This document shows positions 1 through 31,689 of a DNA stretch of 64,000 nucleotides, in pieces. Both the position numbers and the translations under genes were made by a program. The notes beneath the pieces were generated by a model that was not told where the DNA came from, ran no database searches, and saw nothing but the letters and a program-made list of their open reading frames with translations. This DNA comes from Takifugu bimaculatus (Eukaryota > Chordata > Actinopteri > Tetraodontiformes > Tetraodontidae), in the NCBI GenBank assembly GCA_004026145.2, contig CP034984.1, positions 13,868,088-13,932,087 on the forward strand, read 5' to 3'. The first letter of the stretch is position 1. Each line of letters begins with the position of its first letter.

Positions 1-247
1 AACCCGAAGGTGCCCCAGGCCGAGGGCACCGAAGGGGAGCAGTCGGGGATAAAAGGAAGAAAAATGTCTCTATTTGGACGGAGCAGCGGGACAAGCGGCA
101 ATTACGGAGCGTCCGCTGTCCTCTGGCACCGCCGGCGTTCCGGTGTTGGCCCGCGCTCGGCTCCGGATCGGGAATAACGCGCTGTGACACTAGCTGCACT
201 TGTCATCGCCCCTTCTGGGCGACGGGGAGGGACGGAGGGTGGCTTAC
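1..247. other. Left edge, btbd6 intron
   Basis: No exon is visible. The stretch follows the donor of the third visible btbd6 coding exon (minus strand), so it should be intron. The next btbd6 exon, which would continue the BTB domain after LILLK, is not present and must lie left of the window. Confidence 0.6.
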
Positions 248-1071
248 TTCAGCAGGATTAGAAAAGCAGCAGGTTCCACATCTGGGATATGAATCTCCGA
301 CTCCTCCTCCGCCAGATCGCTGTAGAACATGGCACAGAAGACGGAGCTTCCCACGGCCAGCACGTACTGTGGGGGGGGGGGAGATGCGTCAGAACAACCA
401 GAATATCTCGCCACCGTCTAGCTGGCAGACGGGAGCGTGCCTTTGGAACTTCAGCCCCCCCTCCCACAACCAAAGGATTTGTCGTTACCTTGTGTGCGGG
501 GACCCTCTGTGACCCCCCGGGGGGGCCGACAATGAAGTGGACATCAGCCATCAGCTCATTGTTGAACATCAAGGCGTTCCTGGAGGCAGAGAAGGATTCG
601 GGGATGAAAACTGAAATGACCCGTCCGAAAACAACTTTAATGACAGCGACCCCCCCCCCCCCAGATCGACCCCTCCCTCGGCCGGTGGTACCTCTCTCTC
701 AGCGTGGGGTGGCTGCACTGCCAGCTCGGCGGCTCCACGTTGTTGTTGGTGATGTTCTGCTGGGTGGTCGGGGTGGTCGCCGCCCCGCCGCCGCCCCCCG
801 CCGGCTCCAGCGGCACCTCCTCGGTCTTGTCGGTGTCGGCCACCGTGGTGCCGCTGGACAGGTTGCTGTGGTTGGCGTTGGCGGCGGGGTACAGCTCCGC
901 AGCCATCTTCTGCTTCTTCTTGCTCGTCAGGGACAGAGCCAGGAGCTCATAGCACAGCGGCAGCCTGCCGACCTTCCTGGACTTTTTCAGGGTTTCCGGG
1001 AGCAGCAGCAGATAAGTCAGACACCTCATGATCCGGCCATGGTGCAGGAACCTGCAGTCCGCCGTGGGCAT
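248..1071 (-). CDS. btbd6: BTB/POZ domain protein 6 (BTBD6), 5' exons only
   Basis: Partial minus-strand gene of three coding exons: 1071-692, 579-489 and 366-248, all with GT-AG borders and matching phases (about 196 residues). The N-terminus MPTADCRFLHHGRIMRC runs into the conserved segment KKKQKMAAELYP, whose internal Met (ATG at 906-904) matches the start of shorter BTBD6 isoforms. The joined exons read LRERNALMFNNELMADVHFI, then VGPP and VPAHK, then YVLAVGSSVFCAMFY, which is the start of the BTB fold. BTBD6 family proteins (BTB-BACK-PHR) are substrate adaptors for Cul3 ubiquitin ligase and act in neuronal differentiation. The BACK and PHR exons lie beyond the left edge. I chose the ATG at 1071; the upstream in-frame GTG is not a start. 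The gene is antisense to brf1 and in human is nested inside the BRF1 locus. Whether this is the a or b fish paralogue cannot be told. Confidence 0.93.
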
Positions 1072-1760
1072 CGGCACAAGCGAACCCCCCCCCCCGAGCT
1101 CCTCTGCGCTGGTACCCGCTGACTTAGCGGCGGACTCGGGGACAAATTCGCCTCCTAAAAAACAAATTTAACACCGCGTCGACGGCGAAGTTGACGCGGC
1201 AGCATCGAGACGCCCGTCCGGGCCCGGCGGAGTCCCCCCTCCGGTGCCAACTTGGACACTTTTTCTCGCTTTCCTGGCGGTCACCTCATCCTTTCCGGAC
1301 GGGGAAACGTCCGGTTGTTTTCCCTTTCTCAGTAATCCGGAGAGTCGCGGCTGGGAACCAACTCCTTTCTCCGTGTTTAGCCCCCCCCGCCTGCGCGGTA
1401 ATCCTCCGAATATTCTCCCGTTTTCCTCACCGCGACACTCGACCCACCGGAGCCGCTGCTGACGCCACGGAGCCGCCGACAACGTCCGAAGTCGAGCGCC
1501 GATTTGACGGGAGTTTTATGACCTGCTTCGCTTTTTTTTCCCTGCCTGTTTTTCTTCTTCGTGATCTCGGACGCCTCGAGCTCAGTGTGGACCAATCAGA
1601 TTCGCCGAGGGTCGTTGCGTCAGAGGCGCCGGAGCCACGCCCCCGCGGCTCCTCGGAGTGCGTCACGGGGCCCGAAGCTCCGCCCCCGGCCGCTGTTCAG
1701 ACTGCTGGGATAAAAATAAAATTAAAAAGACGACTTCAACCCTCCAGCGCGGAGCAGTAA
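1072..1760 (-). promoter_or_regulatory. CpG-rich promoter and 5'UTR region of btbd6
   Basis: This GC- and CpG-rich stretch upstream of the btbd6 start holds GC boxes (ACGCCCCCG near 1637, CCGCCCCCG near 1680) and a CCAAT-type element (CCAATCAG near 1592). It then changes to AT-rich DNA near 1710. Open frames here on both strands are compositional and resemble no protein. The exact transcription start cannot be placed. Confidence 0.5.
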
Positions 1761-3259
1761 GACGATCGGAATGATCCCAAACATGAGGCATTACCCCCGG
1801 GAACCCTCAGATACAAGCATCCGCCATGTTACAGCCCGGGGGTGGGGGGTAATGCTGTGAAAGATTAAGTCTGACAGAACTAGCTATTCTAGCTCAAGCA
1901 TCATTAACATCTGCCATAACTAGTTGTCTTCCCTGCTTTAATAATTGCCCTGCAAAATAACAGAAAATATAGCCACATTAAGCTCATCTCTGCCACTGCT
2001 TGTTGACGTCTGCCCGAGTTTCCCAACTTCTGCTGCCACGCATTACAATCTGGCACCGTTGGCTAACGGCTGCCATTCTTGGCTAGTTGTGGCAGATGCT
2101 AACTAATTTCTGCCTCTGCTGATTAACATCTGGCACAGTCGGATGCTGTCATTACCACTGCCACAGAAGCTAAACCTGCCAAAGTTGTGGTACAAAATAA
2201 GGCTTTTACACAGCGAACATGTTTCTTATTCACTTTATTTCAACAGGAGAGGGAATGACGAATAAATTACAATATGAAGACCTTTAGCGCACCGCTATGC
2301 TTAAATGAGACTGGTTCTTCTGTCTCCTCTCTGGAGTGCTGCTGCAGTCGGCCTGTCAGCTCGGCAGCGATGGCGAGCTCTGCACACGTATCATTACACG
2401 GCGTGCAGCGGGGGAAGGGATCAGCCTGGATCTTATTTCCAGCTTTCCACTGGACCGCTCTTTAACCAAAGCCACTTCAAAGATCTCTGAGTCCGCTTTA
2501 ATTTCCCTGAAACTATTGTCTCCCAGCTGCAGTGGAACCACGACTCCCTCCCCTTCTACTCATAGAATCTTTAACTTTTTAGCCTTTTCACAGCAGAAAA
2601 GCCCCAAAATGTGCATCTGCTGGAACAAAAGCAGCAGTTTGGTTCCCCGACAAACCAAACCTGCTGTAGACCACACGCGTGTTTCTATTTTATGCTCATT
2701 TAATTTATGCTCGTGTTTTTGTGCGTCGCTTCCAGCTTTACTATCCGTTATTTTCCCCTTCGAACATGAAGATAACGCGTCTGGAAAACTCTTCATTTCT
2801 GAGATCAAATGGAAAAAGCACATCTGAAAGAAAGTCTTCGTTTGGAACCATCAGTAATTAAAGGAAGGAGCCCATTTAGGTGTGTTTTTGTTTTAAATTG
2901 AGTTGATGTGTTTGGGATTGTGGCAGTTGTGTCCTTCAAACTGGAGACGCTGAAGGAGGAGCGAAGCTTCCTCGAGGAGCATTTGACTTAAATGTTAATC
3001 CTCCTGGGCTCCAGTGGAGCTAATTAGCCGCCAGCAGCAGGCGACTGGTTTTACTGGGGTGCTTGTGAGTTGCCAGTTTACACACAGATGTTCTGGTTTA
3101 AAAGCTTCCCGAGGCTCCAAACAAATTGAGCAGGTGGTCCATTTTGTCCAAACATCCACCTGAAACTCCTGTTTAACCGAACAGAGGACGCAACTAAGCC
3201 TTTGGTCACCCAGCCCGTTTTTACGAAGCTTCTCAGGACCTGATGTTTCTGCTCCACAG
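1761..3259. other. Intronic spacer between btbd6 promoter and first left-hand brf1 exon
   Basis: No exon is recognised. An 11-bp inverted repeat (GCATTACCCCC at 1788-1798 and its complement at 1845-1855) is followed by about 300 bp of degenerate CTGCCA/TTAAC-rich repeats (1890-2170), then unremarkable AT-richer sequence. The brf1 exon expected just before 3260 (cyclin-fold segment, about 24 codons) was looked for and not found. Confidence 0.5.
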
Positions 3260-23983
<20,724 letters not shown>

Positions 23984-24838
23984 CCGCCGCCGCCTCCGGA
24001 CGGGCCCGGAACCTTCCGGAAAGAGGGAACATTTCCACGCAGAGATGAACCGGGGGTCCGTCCCCTGGTTCCATCCTGGTGCCAGCGGCCGCAGGAGGAA
24101 CCTTGGCTGAGCTTCTGGAACATGGACGGCAGCATCAACCTGCTGGGATCTGAGCTCCAGATGGTCCGGAAGAGGTTCGGGTCGGTCCGGAACGTCCGGA
24201 TCAGTTATTGCTGCCTCAGCTGATCTGGGATCTGTTGCTGAAGCCAAAGTCCTGATCTGAGGAGTCCTTCGTGTCCGCGGACGTGCGTTTTTTTTAAAAA
24301 TTCTTCTTGGTTTAGGTTGCGGTTCTGGTGGATTCCCACCGGAGCGGGTCAGGTTTGGGTTTGTTGTGCGGATGCTGAGTTTTGATGCTGCTCCAGGTCG
24401 TGATGTCACATCGCCGCGCGGTCATGTGACGTTTGTTGCTCCAGAATCCTGCTGGAGGCCCAGTCCATCTCTGGACCGGGCCTCGGCGCTGGTCTGTGTG
24501 ATGCCACACTCAGAACCGGCTCAGGTCGGAGGGTCTGGACCATCGTCCAGACGCCAAACATTTTCTGTTTTTTTTTTTTTTTTTTTCCAGTAAAAATCGG
24601 ACTTTTATTGTGCAGAACTTTGGTTCTGAGTGTGATGTCAGCTGATATGGTCCACCTCACCTGTGAGGGTCTCGCCTGCCGACAGCAGGACACGGGGGAG
24701 GAACCGGGCGGCGCCGGCGTCGTGTCCTCCAGGTAGAGACGACCTGCTGACGGGGAAAATGATGATGATGACAGGAAGTGGCGAGCACATTTCCACTGTC
24801 GGGGATCGGATCGATGATCTGCCTCTGACCTTCAGAGA

Positions 24839-24841
<3 letters not shown>

Positions 24842-24877
<36 letters not shown>
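24842..24877. repeat. 36-bp poly-G run
   Basis: Uninterrupted G homopolymer, able to form G-quadruplexes and very hard to sequence; the length should be treated as approximate. Confidence 0.95.
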
Positions 24878-25039
24878 CTCGGGGGCGGGGCTTCGGGAGG
24901 GGGGTGCCGCCACACGGGTCCGCATCCCGCCTCCCACCTTCCCCAAACGTCATCCTCGTTTCACCCGTCGGAACCAGAGAATTTCACCGTTATTCCGTTA
25001 AACTCTGTAGAAATGTTCCGTTTAACTGTCAAAGGAGGG

Positions 25040-25041
<2 letters not shown>

Positions 25042-25128
<87 letters not shown>
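25042..25128. repeat. (GT)43 microsatellite
   Basis: Perfect 87-bp run. Confidence 0.98.
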
Positions 25129-25129
<1 letters not shown>

Positions 25130-25491
25130 CCTCCTGCCCCCCCTGAATTATGCATCCGTTTGGGTGAAGTAACAAACATCCATTATTCATGTAGCCGCAG
25201 CTCCGCGGGGGGGGGGGGGGACGGGCGCCACGGCGACGGGACTCGACACCTCGCGAACGCCGATAAATGACGTGAAGAACTGGAAACATCTGAAGACGAG
25301 CACAGCTGGACAGATGTTGGGCACTATTATCCAGAGCGGGTCGAGAGTTCCCGCCGCCCCTCTGGATCGCTGCTTGTGTCCAAACAGTCGCCATGACAAC
25401 TGTGTGTTTTCAGTGTAGGTGAGAAAATGAAAAACAGACAAATGAACAGCTGTGAGGGCTGATGTTTGTTTGCAGGAGTGATGTTACTTTG

Positions 25492-25502
25492 TCACACACA
25501 CG

Positions 25503-25571
<69 letters not shown>
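25492..25571. repeat. (CA)n microsatellite
   Basis: About 80 bp, with CG interruptions at the left end. Confidence 0.97.
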
Positions 25572-25574
<3 letters not shown>

Positions 25575-25993
25575 TCTAGCAGGTTCGCTGCACGTTTCCA
25601 TGATGGCAGCTCCACAGCCGTGGGGACGTAAACGCTCGTGTTTGCAGGAAAACCTCAATCGTGCACAATCGCTGCCTCCCAGGTGCCGCTGACCTCCGGT
25701 GACCTCACATCCTCCCGGGAACTTCCTGTTCCTGCAGCGTTCGCGCAGCACAACAGACGCAAAGCGGCGGTTCGGCGTGATTCGCTTTTATCTGCAGATT
25801 TCTTTAGTTTTGTTTGTTTATCTTTGTTTTGCTGGCGCACAGAAATTAAAGGTTGTTTTCTGAGGAGCATAATTGAGTCTTCATTTTTGTGCTGCTGTTT
25901 CACAGCTAAACAGAAATTAGAGTTTTATAGTTATAAGTGATTTCATTTAGGAAGCTTCTGGGTGTTAAAAAGTTTAAAGTTGTGATTTGCGGG

Positions 25994-26008
25994 AATAAAC
26001 GCAATAAA
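25994..26008 (+). terminator. Candidate poly(A) signals downstream of brf1
   Basis: Two overlapping-range AATAAA hexamers, 25994-25999 and 26003-26008, in AT-rich DNA about 2.0 kb after the brf1 stop. Position and strand fit a brf1 cleavage site; no transcript evidence. Confidence 0.3.
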
Positions 26009-26219
26009 TCACCCACCAGATCAGGATCGAGATGATTTTAGTTTCACACCTGTCTGATAATTCACAGGTGCTAACTAACTAGCTCACGTGTCAGATTATG
26101 CTAGCTGCTACTTTAGCTTTGCTGGTTGGGTCAGAAAAGCTTTTTTATCGACAGCAAATGGAATAATAACAAGCATTTAATAAATATAATGTAGATAGAT
26201 AAGTCCGTTAAAATGAGAG

Positions 26220-26369
26220 CAGCTGATGTTTCAAAATACGAGTTAAACCGAGCCGAGTGTCGTTAGCTCGGCTTTAGCTTCGACAGGCTAACCGTTTACA
26301 ATAGCCTTGGAAGCACACGAAGCTCTTCTTGGATTTTGTGGATTATTAATCGGGAAGCTTTATCGGAAG
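26220..26369 (+). promoter_or_regulatory. Possible promoter / non-coding first exon
   Basis: A unique-sequence block in otherwise repeat-rich DNA ends at a good donor (TCGGAAG|GTAAGAAC, exon end 26369) with no open frame before it. This pattern fits a 5'UTR exon of a plus-strand gene, but no downstream coding exon is recognised before the gap. Confidence 0.25.
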
Positions 26370-27547
26370 GTAAGAACCAGCATTTTTAAAGTTTAAAGCC
26401 GCTGAACTGTCGCGTCCTGCGGGTTTTAACGTTCATTATCCGCAGATTCAGGAGCAACATTAGCTTCGTTAGCTGCCAAACATCGTTTAACGTATTTACT
26501 GTTTACAGCTTAAGTGTTGACAGATGTTTAATCCCTTTATTCGCGTGTAGGTGTTTATTTCCGCGTGATTTACAGCTGTTTTCCTCCACGTATCGTCGCA
26601 GCTGGGAACCTGTTAATGGCGTTGGGCTGGTCGGTTGCTATGGTAACCGACATCAGCTTCGTTCCGAGATGGACAGCAGTTTAATTCTTTGGGTGTCTCC
26701 ACATATTGATGAATGCAGCCATGACGACATTCCCATTCCCATTCCCCACATCTGGAGGATTCCCAGCTGTGTTTTCAGATCATCGCCCGTAAAGGTCGGA
26801 ATCTTTTTCTTCTGGGATCTTTGTTTGTTTTCATCCCAGCAGGAAGCTGTGAGGATGAGGATGTTGAGGCCGGCGAAGGTGTTTGGGATCAGACACGGCC
26901 TGGTCTCCTGGAGCGTCGCCACGTTGGCCAGATTAGGGAGGAAGCAGATGAGCAGCACTTCCTCTCCTGACAGGAAGTGCTAACGGGAGGCTGTTGGGGC
27001 TTTTTTGTTGCTTTTCTCTGAAGTGTTGATGCTCGCAGGAATCGCGGCATCCTGAGGAAGTTTTCAGAAACTCGCATTTGACTTCCTGTCTGTATTTCTG
27101 CAGGGGGGGGGCAGTGCACGTGAAACTGGAAACCAGCACATTCAGTCAGTTACCTACGGCCTGGTCACGGAGACGCAGGTCTCCCAGGTCGCTCGCCGGC
27201 CGCTCGGCTGACGTGCGCGCTCCTCGTGCGTGCTCCTCGTGCGCGCTCCTCGTGCGTGGGGGCTGGAACGCCGGAGCGTTCTGCCAGATCCAGACTGGAT
27301 TGAGATGAGTTTATCTGTTGTTTTCAGCCTGAACCAAGAAGCGGTTTTAAAGCCTCCTCTGCAAATATGCATGAGATGAATATTTCATATTCCACCAGGA
27401 GGCGTGTGCACGTGCGCGAGTGTGCACGTGTGTGTGTGCCTCCCTTTCTGCAGCTTCTGTGTCATTTTAGATAAGCTAGCCGCTAACTAAAGCTAGCTGT
27501 CGATTATACCGTCCTGATTGATAAAATGGTAATACGGCCATATAAAC

Positions 27548-27548
<1 letters not shown>

Positions 27549-27606
<58 letters not shown>
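27549..27606. repeat. (CA)29 microsatellite
   Basis: Perfect run. Confidence 0.97.
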
Positions 27607-27608
<2 letters not shown>

Positions 27609-28574
27609 GGATAAAATAAAGTGAAATTGACTTCAGAGGGAATTCGGCGTGTTTTGTAGTCATGAATATTATATCGGCTTGAAAAGTCCGTTTTCTTCAG
27701 CCTTCAGTCAGAGAAATCCACCGCAGCCATTTACCCAGAATTCCACAGTACCGGGTGGAGGACCGGGGTCGACCCAGGTGTCCGGGGGGGGGGGGGGGGG
27801 GGCACTTTCACACGTCCCAGGCGCTCCACGTCAGCGTCGCCTGAACAAAATGTTGAGATGGAAACGATGGATCCTGTGTCAGCAATTAATCAAAAACACT
27901 AACGATCGGTTGATTGATTTGACGGCACTTTGGACCAGAATCCGTGTGAAATCGCTGTTAATTACAGGAAGGTAAATCCCCCCCCGCAGAAGTGCCTCCA
28001 ATCAATGAAGCCCCCACCGGGGATCACTGGGCTGCTGTTCTCACCGTCCCACAGAACTGTGGGAACTGGACCCCCCCGCCCCCCCCATTCTCAGCCCAGA
28101 TGCTAATCGAACATTCATCTCAGGTGTGTGAACACACACTCACCTGGGACAGCCCAGCATTAGCCTGACGGCTAACAGTCATGAAGTAGCTCAAGAACCT
28201 GTGACAGGTTCTGGAACAGGTCCTGGAACAGGTTCTGGAACAGGTTCTACCACAGCAGGACCAGATGTGCTGATGTAAGCACCCCTCAACCGAGCCACCC
28301 CCTCGTTAGCACAGGTGAACCCTCACTGACCCCAGTGCTCACAAGTCTAACCCGGTAAAGATGGACTGGTGGTTCTGGAGGGAGGAGGACCTTCTGCAGC
28401 AGCTGGACCGGGCTGTGGGCCCAGTATTGGCCCAGCAGGCTCCTCTGGTTCTCGTCCATTCGCTCCGGAACATCAAAACCCTGAAATCCTCACGTTTTCT
28501 CCCTAATTGAATCCCAGATTATCACTTAATAACACATTTATAACGCTGAGCTGAGGCTTCATTAGATGGTCATT

Positions 28575-28578
<4 letters not shown>

Positions 28579-28615
<37 letters not shown>

Positions 28616-28670
28616 TGCGTGTGTGTGTGTGCGTGTGTGTGTGTGTGTGCGTGTGTGTCTGTGTGTGTGG
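28579..28670. repeat. (GT)n microsatellite with GC interruptions
   Basis: About 90 bp of GT with GCGC and TCTG breaks. Confidence 0.96.
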
Positions 28671-29033
28671 ACACGGGGGAGATGTTGCTGGCTCGTCCTC
28701 CAGGCATGGCTGCCTGCCTCTTCTCCCAGTGAACTCTGCCCTACTGGAAACACTGGGAACTCACTTCCTGTGCCGCCTGCAGCCTGTTTTCATGTTTTGG
28801 AAAATAAACACACGAGTCTGATCTTCAGGCTGTTTTCACGGTTCGGGACGGACGGAGAGAGAGACGGACGGACGGAGAGAGAGAGACGGACGGACAGAGA
28901 GAGAGAGACGGACGGACAGAGAGAGAGACAGCGTGGGTGGTGGAGCAGCGTGGGAGGCTGCTGGGTTGGAGCATCTCTGTTCGGCCCCTGGCAGCTTCTA
29001 TCTATGGCAACAGAGCAGAGAAGCCCAGCAGGT

Positions 29034-29268
29034 GTGTGTGTGTGTGTGTGTGTGAGTGTGTGTGAGTGAGAGTGTGTGTGTGTATGTGTGTGTGAGTGAG
29101 AGAGAGAGAGAGTGTGTGTGTGTGTGTGTGAGAGAGTAAGAGTGTGTGGGTGTTTGTGAGAGTGTGTGTGTGTGTGTGTGAGTGAGAGTGTGTGTGTAAG
29201 AGTGTGTGTGTGTGTGTGAGAGCGTAAGAGTGTCTGTGTGTGTGTGAGTGTGTGTGTGTGTGTGTGTT
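29034..29268. repeat. (GT)n/(GA)n compound repeat
   Basis: About 235 bp of GTGTGT mixed with GTGAGAG and GTAAGAG units; long Thr/His frames on the minus strand are artefacts. Confidence 0.96.
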
Positions 29269-29512
29269 GTGTCCATGTGCAGCTCTGTGAAAGATCATCC
29301 CGTCCAGACAGATGATGGGAGTGTTACTGGGATCACACGTCTTCATCAGATCATGTGACCGAGGAAGGTCAGACCGTTGTCTTCATCATCTTCATCATCA
29401 TCAGCAGACTGACAGACGGATGAAAGAGTGATTTATTAGAGACATAAAGGAGAGCGGGACGTCCTCCTGTGGACGTGTGACGGTTCTGTACGAGCTGCTC
29501 CTCCATCAGAAG

Positions 29513-29941
29513 ATGTCCTCTGTGGACAAAGATGAAGACGTCCCGCCTGTCCTCTGTGGACACAGATGAAGACGTCCCGCCTGTCCTTGGGGACACAGAT
29601 GAAGACGTCCCGCCTGTCCTCTGTGGACACAGATGAAGACGTCCCGCCTGTCCTTGGGGACACAGATGAAGACGTCCCGCCTGTCCTTGGGGACACAGAT
29701 GAAGACGTCCCGCCTGTCCTCTGTGGACACAGATGAAGACATCCCGCCTGTCCTCTGTGGACAAAGATGAAGACGTCCCGCCTGTCCTCTGTGGACACAG
29801 ATGAAGACATCCCGCCTGTCCTGTGGACACAGATGAAGACGTCCCACCTGTCCTGTGGACACAGATGAAGATGTCCCGCCTGTCCTCTGTGGACACAGAT
29901 GAAGACGTCCCACCTGTCCTCTGTGGACAAAGATGAAGACG
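29513..29941. repeat. 34-bp minisatellite, about 12-13 copies
   Basis: Units contain GATGAAGACGTCCCGCCTG followed by TCCTCTGTGGACACA, with TTGGGGACAC, GACAAAG and a 3-bp-shorter variant. The mixed 34/31-bp length shifts frames between copies, so open minus-strand frames of up to 198 codons are not a protein. Each unit carries AGACGTCCC, and GACGTC is an AatII-type palindrome. Confidence 0.95.
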
Positions 29942-30261
29942 TGCTGATCACGTCCAGGATTCCAGCTGTTCTTCGTGGGTGAGCAGATGTTGAGCAGCTC
30001 CAGCTGCCTCTGGTCTTTGGTCTTTGGTTCATGTTGAATCCACAATCAGCTTTTTATCATTTGATCACAGTTTATCAGTATTTTTGACAACTGTCCTCGT
30101 CCTCGTCCTCCTCCATCCTGGATCCTCTCAGCCTCGTCCAGGAGCTCCTGCCAGCTCTCGTGGACAGATGGTGGCGAGCACGAAGTGTTTACACGTACGG
30201 AGCTCTGAACAAAACGAACAGATGCCCACGTGGACACCACCATCGTCCCCCTCGGCCCCCC

Positions 30262-30810
30262 CCCAGCCCAGGAGACAGCCCAGGACCCAGCCCAGGAGAC
30301 AGCCCAGGAGACAGCCCAGGACCAAGCCCAGGACCCAGCCCAGGAGACAGCCCAGGACCCAGCTCAGGACCCAGCCCAGGAGACAGCCCAGGACCCAGCC
30401 CAGGAGACAGCCCAGGAGACAGCCCAGGACCAAGCCCAGGACCCAGCCCAGGAGACAGCCCAGGACCCAGCTCAGGACCCAGCCCAGGAGACAGCCCAGG
30501 ACCCAGCCCAGGAGACAGCCCAGGACCCAGCCCAGGAGACAGCCCAGGACCCAGCCCAGGAGACAGCCCAGGACCAAGCCCAGGAGACAGCCCAGGACCC
30601 AGCTCAGGACCCAGCTCAGGACCCAGCCCAGGACCCAGCCCAGGACCCAGCTCAGGACCCAGCCCAGGAGACAGCCCAGGACCCAGCCCAGGAGACAGCC
30701 CAGGACCAAGCCCAGGAGACAGCCCAGGACCCAGCTCAGGACCCAGCTCAGGACCCAGCCCAGGACCCAGCCCAGGACCCAGCCCAGGACCCAGCCCAGG
30801 AGCCAGTGGT
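30262..30810. repeat. 12-bp AGCCCAGGA-type minisatellite, about 550 bp
   Basis: Tandem 12-bp units alternating CCCAGCCCAGGA, GACAGCCCAGGA, CCAAGCCCAGGA and CCCAGCTCAGGA, with longer-period duplications (a block near 30286-30360 recurs near 30406-30480). The unit is a multiple of three and has no stop in most frames, so five frames stay open for about 200 codons. No splice-site context or conserved flank supports coding. Confidence 0.95.
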
Positions 30811-31068
30811 GATGGTTCCAACCCCGGTAGAGCAGGTAAACCATTAGCATTAGCAATAAGGTTCCATCACACACCCGTGATCACCAGGATCTCCCAGCAT
30901 GCTTTGCTGCAGTGGCTTTTTTAACGAGCTCGTCTCTGAAGGCATCGAGTGAGGGCAGAATCCTTCAGAACTAGAACCAGAACCAGTACCAGAACCAGTC
31001 CTCTTTATTGAGGCAGCAGTTGAATATTCAAAAAGCACATTATGTGCAGAGGGTGACCCGTTAGAAAC

Positions 31069-31394
31069 ACACACACACACTCACAGACACACACACACAC
31101 ACTCACAGACACACACACACACACTCAGACACACACACACACACTCACAGACACACACACACACACTCACAGACACACACACACACACTCACAGAGACAC
31201 ACACACACTCACAGACACACACTCACACACTCACAGACACACACACCCTCACACACACACCCTCACACACACACTCACAGACACACACACCCTCATACAC
31301 ACACCCTCACACACACACTCACAGACACACACACACACACCCTCACACACACACTCACACACTCACAGACACACACACCCTCACACACACACTC
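31069..31394. repeat. (CA)n CTCACAGACA compound minisatellite
   Basis: About 325 bp of CACACA with regularly spaced CTCACAGACA and CCCTCACACA insertions at roughly 22-30-bp spacing. Confidence 0.95.
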
Positions 31395-31633
31395 ACGTGC
31401 GCGCTCTTCTCCAATTACTTCTCTCTCAACACAGTTGTGGCTTTAATGAACCTCTAAAAATAGATCAGACTATTTTGTTGGCGTTCAGGGACTAATTTGC
31501 TCCGGAGCTGCAGCATCAGGACGTCCTTGAGCGGAAAACCCACATCAGCGTTTTCCTGTTGGGCCGGAGGAGCCGACCCACCCTCCCCCGGACGTCGGAC
31601 CCGGGTCTCCCGGTTCTCTTCCTGTCTACGAGT

Positions 31634-31689
31634 CCATCAGTGATGACATCACTCAGGCCTCCATCAGTGATGACATCACTCGGGCCTCC
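31634..31689. repeat. 28-bp direct repeat x2 with CRE-like quasi-palindrome
   Basis: Two adjacent 28-bp units each contain CAGTGATGACATCACTC; AGTGATG and CATCACT are complementary arms around one A. TGACATCA is one base from the cAMP-response element. Confidence 0.85.

Larger units (their letters stand above)
23984..26219 (+). other. brf1 3' UTR and downstream flank
   Basis: Sequence after the brf1 stop. No further brf1 coding is expected. It holds an 18-T run (24571-24588), a 36-G run, two CA/GT microsatellites and an AT-rich segment from about 25780. The first clear tandem AATAAA signals on the plus strand are at 25994-25999 and 26003-26008; they could end the brf1 transcript, but a 2-kb UTR carrying microsatellites is unproven. 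Confidence 0.4.

Noticed and set aside
1191..1760. 189-codon plus-strand frame upstream of btbd6
   Set aside because: CpG-island composition; no family resemblance and antisense to the btbd6 5' region.
24571..24610. Minus-strand poly(A) signal and poly(T) suggesting a retroposed gene
   Set aside because: No target duplication and no recognisable coding sequence beside the T-run.
29369..30045. 175-198-codon minus-strand frames with RRDVFICVHRGQAG repeats
   Set aside because: Translation of a 34-bp minisatellite; unit length not a multiple of three, so the peptide pattern breaks between copies.
30024..30924. Open frames of 205-262 codons (PSPGDSPG, QETAQDPA, RRQPRTQ, and minus-strand GLGPGLSP)
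   Set aside because: All come from one 12-bp stop-free tandem repeat; several frames are open at once and no flanking exon or conserved domain exists.
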